A DNA stretch of 64,000 nt from Sordaria brevicollis. Taxonomy: Eukaryota; Ascomycota; Sordariomycetes; Sordariales; Sordariaceae. The stretch's first letter is position 1. Each line of letters starts with the position of its first letter. Under the pieces are notes generated by a model. The model saw only the letters and a list, made by a program, of their open reading frames with translations. It was not told the DNA's origin and ran no database searches. The stretch covers positions 558,001-622,000 of the forward strand of contig JAUTDP010000003.1 of the NCBI GenBank assembly GCA_033439795.1, read 5' to 3'. This document shows positions 55,884 to 64,000 of the stretch, piece by piece. The position numbers and the translations under genes were made by a program.

Positions 55884-56681
55884 CTAGTAGTCACCCCCTC
55901 CACCCTTCCTGGACTGCTTCTTTGCGCTGTGAAACTTTTTCTCCTTTAGTCGAACTTCTTTTGCTGTTTTCTTCCTGTAAGATCCTTCAGTGTTAGAGTC
56001 GACTGTTAACAGATGGACAGGTCGGATAGAACATACAGTGCTTCGTATTTCCGTGCTTTGTCAGGACTCGACTCTCCTGGAACAGTCTTCTGATATAGGC
56101 TCATGAGCTCGTCATACAACTTTTGGTGGTTCTGGGCTTGATTGGCACTCCGGTTGCGCTCGGTTTGTGCCTGGATAGTTATTGAATCGTTGTTCCTGGT
56201 ATAGTATTTCGACTCCCGGAGCTTGGCATGTAGGAGCTTGGGAAGGTGGCCTAAAAGTTTTGAGACGGGCCATATGGTTGTTGCTTTTGTTTCTGTCCTG
56301 CTCAGTGTTAACTTTGCGCCACGTGAAGGGGCAAGGCAGCTAACTGGAAGATGTGACGGACTTGTTTACATGTTGGCCTCCGGGTCCGCTGGAACGTGAA
56401 AAGGAGGTCTCGCCTTGTGGAAGAGTACTTGGCTGAAAGGACTTGTGCCACTTGCGTGCTTCGGCTAGCTGATCCGGATCAAACCCAGCATCAAATGCTT
56501 GATATCGAGCCAGCCGTCTCGTCACCAACACCGGGCCTGGTTTTATGGCCCAAGTAGGGCGCATATGGGCCATGGGCATAAAGCCGGCAAGCAACCTCAT
56601 CTTGAAATTGTTCATCTTGACAGGGCAGATATTGGTACTCGGTAAACCTGCATCTACGGCTGGCCTGGAGGAACCAAGCAT
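55884..56681 (-). CDS. Mitochondrial GGQ peptide-release-factor-like hydrolase (ICT1/Pth4-type)
   Basis: Three exons, 56681-56362, 56297-56037 and 55974-55884, 223 residues. Introns of 64 and 62 nt. Splicing joins SGPGGQHVNK to TETKATTIWPVSKLLGHLPKLL and ends KKTAKEVRLKEKKFHSAKKQSRKGGGGDY. The class-I release factor catalytic motif GGQ is at 101-103 inside SRSSGPGGQHVNK. The C-terminus is Lys-rich, as in ICT1/ArfB-type rescue factors that probe stalled ribosomes. No codon-recognition domain is present, so it is a ribosome-rescue hydrolase rather than a termination factor. Residues 24-60 are basic with few acidic residues, a plausible mitochondrial presequence. The first donor is GTCCGT, weaker than usual. 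The ATG at 56681 is the first in frame; Met 23 or 28 are alternatives. Confidence 0.85.
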
Positions 56682-58044
56682 TTAGCACTATATTAGCAGG
56701 TTGATCCGAGACAACTTCACATGCTCTGATGACCTTCAGAATAGTCCTCTATCTTTTCGTCCGAACTACAAGGTCATCTTGACGTTCTCACCTTACAAGT
56801 ACAATATATGCGAGCCCGATGTTCAAGAGCTTCTCACTCTCAGTCGGGTGTAAGTGGTGGTTTTCCCCCGACGGGAGACATGCAACTGCCGGGGGCACTG
56901 CACTAAGCACACGGCAAGCCCCACTGCCCCCCACCATCAACAGCAGTCCACAGTTGCTTCCGTCGAGAAATTTCTTTGGCTCAGCCTTGCAGAAGCCCCA
57001 CCCAACCTTAAATGCCAAGACACAGCGCAAGAGAGCTTCCACTTTCTGGTCTTTTGCTTTCTTTTGCGTCTCCTCAGCCTGTCGCCGTCATTCACGCATT
57101 GCACTGCGCCTGAATCAACAGTCTCCCCGTCCTGCTGCACCTCAAAAACCCATCTTCTGCCTTGAGGTTTCCACGTTTTGCAGATACGCACGTCCAAACT
57201 ATTTCCAGATACCACTTTCAATTTGCCTTTACTCCTCCTACCAAAATAAATTGAACCTCTGCACATATTTTGTCTTTTCTTCCCCTCCCATCGCTCGTTT
57301 TACTAGCAGCTTCACCAGCTCACGCTTCCTCAATCGGACATTGCGATTGAACGCTCCACAGCCTGGAAGCGTGTCCCTCATCCGACACGTCCAGATAAGA
57401 CAAAGAGGAACCTCAAGTACTTCTATAACAAACCTCACTGGAAGGGAAGCTCCGTCCGCCGCTCGCCGCTTGTTCCTCCTCCGCTCCCTCCGCCCCGCAA
57501 TTGGAGAACGCGATCGACTTGGTTTACCGTGACTTCTTTTTTCACCTTTTCACGGCGCTCTTCCACTTCTTCAAACTCTTTTCCCCATACACGGGTTAAT
57601 TCTTGCATTTTCCGTTGCAGCTCAACGCAACTTTACTTTCCCCGTTTCTCGTGCACATAAGCTCACCTAGCAAGTGTACCTCGCAACGAATTATCGATTT
57701 ATCTCAGGTCCTCAACCTCGTTGCCCTTGGGGTACTGCCCTCTACCGCCATATCAAAATTTCCACCAGTAACCAGTTCCTGTCTTCTCTCTCACTTCACT
57801 TTCAGTTTGGTGATCTAGGCGAAACGAAACCTCCAAACAGCGTTGCAAGTCTCAAACCGATTTGTTTCAATTCACCAAGAACTAGCTTGAACCCGACTGT
57901 AGCGACGTCCACCACCAAAAAGCAAGACCTCTCACGATTCCGCTACCCTGACCGTCAGTTTTGTTCTACATCAGCTTCCACTCACCAACCACTCAACAAG
58001 ACTTAGACTTCTCTTCAGATCTTCCTGATATCAACTTCCACTTG
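56682..58044. other. Divergent promoter region and long nab3 leader
   Basis: About 1.36 kb. Contains CT-rich sequence and several ORFs, including 237 codons at 56819-57532, without motifs. It probably includes a long 5' UTR of nab3 with upstream ATGs. Confidence 0.45.
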
Positions 58045-61022
58045 ATGCCTGGGCAGACACCGGAAGTTGTGGCCTCTGCCGACCTAAGCCCCCTCTCGCC
58101 AAAGCCAATTGCCCTTGCCAGCACCTCGCCGACCCTGGTCCCAAGGCTACAAGACCACGCCGCCGCCATTGACGCTGTCGTCGAGGAACTAACCAATCAA
58201 CTGACTAATCCGGCCCCTCCATCTCAGCCTTCGTACACCTCTTATACCTCGCCTACCATGCCAGAGCCGGTCCAAGAGTCTTCCGATGTGGCCGACACCA
58301 TAGTAGTTGCCGGCGAGTATTCGGAAGATGATGACGACAGCCTTGATGCGTACGACGAGGATGGGCAGGAACAGGGTCAGGAGAAGGAACAGAAACAGGA
58401 CGACGAGCAAGGGAACGAGCCGGAGACGGGCAGCGATGACTATGCGCACACCTTTGATTCGCCCACGGACCAAGGTGACGAAGGTGAGGCCGACGAGTCT
58501 CAGCCAGATGTATCAAAGGCTTCAGAAACTATGATGAATGATTCTTCCACGCCTGACCCTTCGAAGACTCAGCCTTCCACTGCACCTACTTCTGATCCTT
58601 CGTCATCTCCTCAAGCCAAAGCCACGGGTCAACCTCAGCCTCATCCCGAGGCCGACAAGCCCACAGCCCAGACCAACGAATCGCTTCAGTCTTTAGATGC
58701 GTCATCTGATTCCGCTCCCGCCGTCCCCCAGCCGCATCTCCAAAGCTCAAACCCCGACCCTGTACCCGATGCCGCCCCCAACGGCAGCTCTGCTTCCACG
58801 GCTGAGGTGCCTCCCGCACTAGGCTCCGGCGAGATACAAATGCCAGATGCCCCTCCTGCTGATGTCCAACCCTCTACTTCTAAAGACTCTGCTCCCACTT
58901 CGATCAGCCCGGTACCGGCTCATGAAGATGATGATAATGCCGTTGACATCCAGAAGCTTGTGGACGACATCACTGCGCGAGCTGCCGCACCCCCCGCCAC
59001 GGCTTCTGCCACACCTGTAGCAGCTGCTTCATCCAAACCGCCTGCAACCCAAACTTCCCAGAACGGATCAAGCACCCTGAATGTTTCCCATTCTGCTTCG
59101 CTTCCACCCAAACCTCAAGGCGGCCTGCCTACCATCCCACCTCAGGCCCATCATTTCCACCCCCGATCACATAATTCTGTACATGCCCAAGGCTCCTCTC
59201 CCAGCGTTGGACCTGGGACACCACGCACCGCATACATGGCTACTGGCAATGAAGCCATCTCCTCTCTGCCTGCTATCCCGCCAAATTCCTTCAATGCTGC
59301 CCAAAACCAACCCTATGCTTCTGCGCATAACTCGCGGCATATGCCTGGGCCTGGTAACTCTCAGATAAGCAACCTCTTTGCGCCAGCTAGCGACCAGGAC
59401 TACGAAAAGTTCCTCGCCGATGAGAGACAGTATACCTTGGAGGCTCGATGGGAACAACGATTCCCAGAAGGCTCCCGTATCTTTATTGGTGAGTGAACCC
59501 CTCGCTTGCGTTTTTCTGTGGCACTTACTGACATGTAACATAGGTAACTTGTCCTGCGAGAGAGTTTCGAAGCGCGAAGTCTTCGACGTCTTTAGCAAGT
59601 TTGGACGCCTAGCACAGATCTCTCTGAAAAATGCCTACGGCTTCGTGCAATACCATACCATTGAAGAAGGTCTCGCTTGTATTCGCGGTTGCCGCGATCT
59701 TGAGCTCGGCGGGCGTGCAATCAGTAAGTCGAATAACAGTTGTTGACAACAACTCCAACCCCGATATCTGCCTTTCGTCTTGTATATGGGATTATGGCGT
59801 CTAAAATGCGGTTGAATAGACGGCTAACATTTCTGCAGACCTGGAAATTTCTCGTAAACAGGATAGAACTCGGAAAGAACATCCTGACCCGCACCGCGAG
59901 CGTGAGCGCGAACGGTCGCCGGACCGCCGTGTGCCACGTGATAGCCGTGTCAGAGACCACCGCTATGAGGGAAGGGACGCGGGCTGGCGCAGAGATGACT
60001 ACCGCTCAGGACCCGGACGCTCGCCCTCTCCTCGTCGAGGAAGCCGGGATGGCCGATATGCTCGCGATTCTAGGGACCGTGATTTTGGCCCTGGATATGA
60101 CAGCCGTCGATCCCGATCGCCGCTACCAACCCGCTACTATGATAACGGCTATCGACGCAGGGATGAAAGCCCGCATCGGCGCGCGCCATCTAGCGAAGAG
60201 CTTGACATGCCTTTCCGCTATGGAGCCGATGTTCCAGACGTCCAGCTCGTTCTCCTCGGAGACGTATATAAGGATTACGTCTCGTGGGTTCAGAGTGTCT
60301 TCCACGCGCACGGGCTGAGAACCAACGTCATGTATGTGAACCCGCGCTTCTCCCGAGAGCCCCTGGTACAGCGTCAGATGGTGGAGGGTGTTCTTGCAGT
60401 CAGTTTCTTTGAACCCAGTTCTGCGGGCAAACAACAGATCGACATTCGCGTATTTACCCGGACCCCTACCAGCATCAATTTTGACGATTATAAGGTAACG
60501 CCGCATCAGGCTGCTGCGTTGGTGTTCGACAAGAAGCGCACGCAGCACCCACAGGCGCAGGCGCCAGCTGCCTACCCTCCAGTCCACAATTATGGTCAGG
60601 TCCCACCTCCCGTCAGCTATCCATACCAACAACAACCACCTCACTACGCCTCTCCTCCCGCTCCGGTGCCTCAAATACAGCCAGCAGCTCCGGCGCCGGA
60701 TATCTCGGGCATGGTTGGCCAGCTTAACAACGAATCCCTCAGCGCACTCCTGGCCAGTTTGACACAGTCACAGGCTGCAGCTCAGCAACCGCCTCATCCA
60801 GCCATGCCTTATGGCGCGGCGCCGGCTCCCGCAACCCCTCAAGCACCCCAGATCGACATCAGCGCTTTGCTTGGAAACTTAAGGAATGCCGCCAACCCAG
60901 GAGTCCCGGCCTACGGGGAGGCCCCAACCTACGGAGTTGGTGCTGCCCCTCAGCTCCCGGCGGGCTACGATGCTCAGCACGCGCAGAAACTTCTTGATCA
61001 GCTCAGACGCATTGCTCCATAG
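58045..61022 (+). CDS. nab3: Nab3-like RNA-binding protein of the Nrd1-Nab3-Sen1 type
   Basis: Three exons, 58045-59488, 59544-59723 and 59839-61022, 935 residues. The ATG at 58045 (MPGQTPEVV) is the first in the frame; the frame is open upstream without ATG. Residues 1-470 are acidic and Ser/Pro/Gln-rich low complexity, as in yeast Nab3. The RRM spans the first two introns: RNP2 IFIGNL, SKREVFDVFSKFGRL, RNP1 in NAYGFVQYH, and ELGGRAINLEISRKQ. An Arg/Asp/Ser-rich region (RERERERSPDRR) follows, then a globular domain of about 100 residues (DVQLVLLGDVYKDYVSWVQSVFHAHGLRTNV) and a Pro/Gln/Ala-rich C-terminus with a terminal helix (SALLASLTQS, LLDQLRR). In yeast Nab3 ends noncoding transcripts by binding UCUU. 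The C-terminal helices fit Nab3 self-assembly regions; that is inference. Confidence 0.87.
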
Positions 61023-61961
61023 GGTCTGCAATGCTGATCCTGATGCTTTTTTAAAGACGGAAAGATTTGCTTTGGGATTACATGAACTCTCGAGTGGTGG
61101 TTGTGGACTCTGATGTCAAATCCTGGTCCCTTACGGAAACATGAAAATAGGGTTAGACCTCAAGGGTTGCTGTTTTTTTTATTCTATGGCTCACGGCGGC
61201 TTCTCTTCTCCTCGTCATGATGAAGAAGGGCCATGAATGTTGCTACACACGGATAACCAAACTCTTGCGACACAATGTTACGCACCTCTTGCATTTTACA
61301 CGAGTAATGAGCGGATGAGCGTATCACCAGTCACAACAAAATTATTGCTTCATGTTTGTACGTATCTATGGTTTGTGTCGTTTTATTGCAAAGCCAAAGC
61401 TGCCATCATGGATGGGTATGATAGCACTCGTTGCTAGGAGCGCAAAAATCAAGAAAGAATGAAGGATAGTCGTTGTGGTTGGAATACTTTAAAGACGGCC
61501 CCACGGTCGTGAAAAGCATGCTGTTTTAGGGAGTAGCGAAAATAGAACCACACTTTGTGCTCACAGTACTTTGAAGAACCCACTGGGTTGTATAACTGCA
61601 GTAATTCAAAAAGATAGGTGCTCAGACTCGGCATAGTGAACTTGTCGAATCACGGCATTCTGTGGGAAAGGCAGACGGTCGAGCTTAATGGGACTTATGT
61701 TCATGTATGGGAGTCACTTCAACAAATACAAAGAACACTGCCACTTCGATCGAATCAAGCGAACAATTACCTGTAACTGCAGCTGTATCTAGCAAGCTAT
61801 CTGTCTGTAATCATACCACATAGAAGTACAGTGTAAGATAAATATATGAGTATAAATGAACTCATTGAAATAGAACGAATATGCCAAACCCCATGAACCC
61901 CAGGATGCTTTTTCCAAAAAGATATCACAACACAACATTAAACATCACTTCCTCCACAAAC
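61023..61961. other. Convergent 3' flanks of nab3 and the acyl-CoA dehydrogenase
   Basis: No gene recognised. ORFs under 70 codons only. Confidence 0.5.
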
Positions 61962-63792
61962 TTAAAGCTTCATACCAGTCATCTTGGCAACGCGCAAGCT
62001 CTGCCTTATGCTGAGATCAAGCATGATCTCCTCAGAACCACCAGGGATGGCATAAGCCCTGACATCACGATACAGCCTCTCGACCTTGCCGCCCTGGCCG
62101 CCGCGGGAGTAGGACAAACCGCCAAAGATCTGCGACGCCTCGCGGGCGCAGAACTCGAAAGTGACGGTGGCCTGCGCCTTGAGCGAGGCGATGGCGCCAC
62201 CAAGACGAAGCATGGCCTCGGTCTCGCCCATCTTCTCGCACTGGTAGATGAGGTTCTCAAGCCAGTTGTAGCTGGCCTCGATCTGGCGCGCCATGTGCGC
62301 CAGCTTGAGGCGGATGACGGGGTGCTCAATCAGCTTCTTGCCGAAGGTGCGGCGCTTGTTGGCGTACTTGACCGACTCCTCGTAGCACACGCGCGAGAAG
62401 CGCAGGCACTGGATGATGATGCCGATGCGCTCGTGGTTGAAGTTGGTCATGATGACGCGGAACCCCTGGTTCTCCTTGCCGATCAGGTTCTCGACGGGCA
62501 CCTTGACGTCCTCAAAGGTGATGTAGGTGGTGCCAGAGGACCAGACGCCCTGGCAGTCCATGCGGCGGGTGGAGACGCCGGGGAAGTCGCGCTCGATGAG
62601 AAGCAAAGAAACGCCGTTCATTCCCGGACCGCCGGTGCGCACGGCCGTGGTGAAGTAGTCGGACCAGATGCCGTTGGTGATCCACTTCTTCTCGCCGTTG
62701 ACAATGTAGTGCTTGCCGTCCTCGGAGAGCTTGGCCTCGCAGGTCAGGTTGGCGACGTCGGAGCCGGCGTCGGGCTCGGTGATGGCCAGGCAGATGCGCT
62801 TGTCGCCGTTGAGGATGCCGGGGAGGATGCGGTCGACGAGGGACTTCTTGCCGAACTTGACGAGAGGGGGGCAGCCGATGCCGAAACCGCCGATGACGTT
62901 CCAGACGAAACCGCCGGAACCGGTGCGGGAGAGCTCGTCGGTCAGGAGCATCTCGTGGAAGAGATCCCACTTGTCGGCGGGCACGGACTTGATGGAGTTC
63001 TCAACATATTGGCTCTGGTACTTGGTGCCGAGCAGACCGGCGAGGTAGCCGCGATTGCCCATCTCCTTGTAGATCTCGGCGGGAACCTCCTTCTTCTCGT
63101 CCCACTCGGTGACGTAGGGCTCGATGGCGGTCTCGACCCACTCGCGGATCTCGGCACGGAGGGCGGCGTGAGTCTCGTTGTAGTAAGGAGAGTGGTACTA
63201 GTGAGAAGCGATAAAAAAAAGTGGATTAGCCGAGGCACTTGATAAAACAGATAACGCCAGAGAAACCGAGGTATAGACTCGTGTGAAAACTTACGCTCTG
63301 GTACCAGCTGGGGTCAGCGAAGGGGATGAGCTGGCCGAAGGGCTCGAGAGCCTCGGACTCCTCGTGGGAAGAAGAGGCAGCGGCAGCAGCCTTGGGCTTG
63401 GGGCGGGCTTGGGAGCAGGGGCGGCAGCGGGAGCAGGAGCAGGAGCAGCGGCCTTAGGCTTGGTGTCTAGGGAGCCGATCTGGAGCTTGGCCTGGTACTT
63501 CTTGAGGATGCCCTCGTTGTGGTACTTCCAGAACTGCTTGGAGGCGTCCTTGCCGCCGACTCTCTGGAGGATCTTCTTGCCGCCTATTCCGGGTCACGAA
63601 CAATGGTCAGTTTCCAGTCTCTGTAGGGTATGCCTCGGGCTTTGTTCGATGAAGAAGGGATTTGCGCAAAGACATACCGGGATGCTCATCAGCGAACTTG
63701 GTGACATCGTAAACGTCGCCATCAACGACAATCCAGAGCGAGTCAGGCTTGTTGTGCGACGAGACGTCGGCCTGGGTGAAGGTCTTGGACAT
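61962..63792 (-). CDS. Cytochrome b5-acyl-CoA dehydrogenase fusion, with a one-base frameshift in the linker
   Basis: Exons 63792-63678, 63583-63295 and 63197-61962. Residues 1-80 are a cytochrome b5 domain: [25 protein letters not shown] supplies the first haem His in HPGG, and KYHNEG the second. An Ala/Pro/Lys linker follows, then the acyl-CoA dehydrogenase (FGQLIPFADPSWYQS, YHSPYYNETHAALRAEIREWVE, CLAITEPDAGSDVANL, RRTFGKKLIEHPVI, YAIPGGSEEIMLDL). As printed, the exon 2 frame breaks at the four-G run 63400-63403 (plus strand). The frame of the linker start leads to LLPLPLLPTRS and a stop. One more base in that run would join both domains in one frame, and only this makes the splice phases agree (total 546 residues). 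The ACAD oxidises an acyl-CoA with FAD; the b5 domain may accept electrons. Confidence 0.82.
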
Positions 63793-64000
63793 GGTGGTGG
63801 ATGGATGAATAGGGTATAAGAAAATGGGGTATATGGATGAAAGAGAAAGAGTTCGAGGAGAGGAAGAAAGAATCAAGATGAAGAAGAGAGCAAGCAAAAT
63901 AAAAGTACTTGAATCAAGAAGAGACCACGAGGGCAACCTGGGCTTTGAAAGAAATATGGGGGAGACTGGAGAACGCCGAGTGTGGGGGAGAACTTGACTG
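63793..64000. promoter_or_regulatory. Upstream region of the b5-acyl-CoA dehydrogenase gene
   Basis: Purine-rich plus strand (AAGAAAGAA-like), so CT-rich on the coding strand, as in many filamentous fungal promoters and leaders. No further gene seen before the window ends. Confidence 0.35.

Noticed and set aside
56819..57532. 237-codon ORF upstream of nab3
   Set aside because: No domain, composition like leader DNA, and it overlaps alternative ORFs in both strands; kept as part of the leader.
61881..63242. 453-codon plus-strand ORF opposite the acyl-CoA dehydrogenase
   Set aside because: Antisense shadow of a GC3-rich gene; Leu/Ala/Val/Asp repeats without a family.

Overview
The window is eukaryotic and reads as a filamentous ascomycete, most likely Neurospora or a close Sordariaceae relative. 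Genes are dense but separate. Introns are short (54-185 nt) with GTRNGT donors, CTAAC/GCTGAC-type branch sites and AG acceptors. The orthologues are fungal (Spt7, Aur1, Nab3, Ubp2, Kre33/NAT10, a complex I 21.3 kDa-type subunit). Two blocks are extremely TA-rich with stop-riddled reading frames, the signature of repeat-induced point mutation (RIP).

Layout. (1) 1-815 has no recognisable gene. (2) 816-4431 is a RIP-degraded element bounded by an 18-bp perfect inverted repeat. (3) 4571-13030 is a one-strand array of seven small, intronless, strongly diverged paralogues with a tRNA-Lys gene inside it. They share W-x2-[FY]-[FWL]-x2-L and W-x3-T-x-Y; six of them also keep I-L-x2-L-[GE]-F and an aromatic C-terminal motif. 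I recognise no known family. This is the best candidate for something undescribed. (4) 13848-26299 holds housekeeping genes: spt7 (-), a VanZ-like membrane protein (+), an Aim14/ferric-reductase-like oxidoreductase (-), a Rid/YjgF imine deaminase (+) and a mitochondrial LETM1-domain protein (+). (5) 26433-30302 is a second RIP relic with 29-bp inverted repeats, a TA target duplication and a collinear decayed pogo-type DDE transposase. (6) 31295-41509 carries the complex I 21.3 kDa-type subunit (-), ubp2 (+) and aur1 (-). (7) 41510-49167 is a long gene-poor spacer rich in microsatellites and a minisatellite. (8) 49168-63792 carries a CaM kinase (-), kre33/NAT10 (-), a mitochondrial GGQ release-factor-like protein (-), nab3 (+) and a cytochrome b5/acyl-CoA dehydrogenase fusion (-).

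Most of the housekeeping genes act independently: chromatin and RNA processing (spt7, nab3, kre33), mitochondria (complex I, LETM1, GGQ factor), sphingolipid synthesis (aur1), ubiquitin turnover (ubp2) and Ca2+ signalling. Two reading-frame anomalies stand out. There is a one-base frameshift in the linker of the b5/acyl-CoA dehydrogenase gene. There is also a coding-looking 56-codon in-frame extension beyond the ubp2 stop codon. Exon limits come from reading splice signals and joining frames by eye; no RNA data or database search was used.
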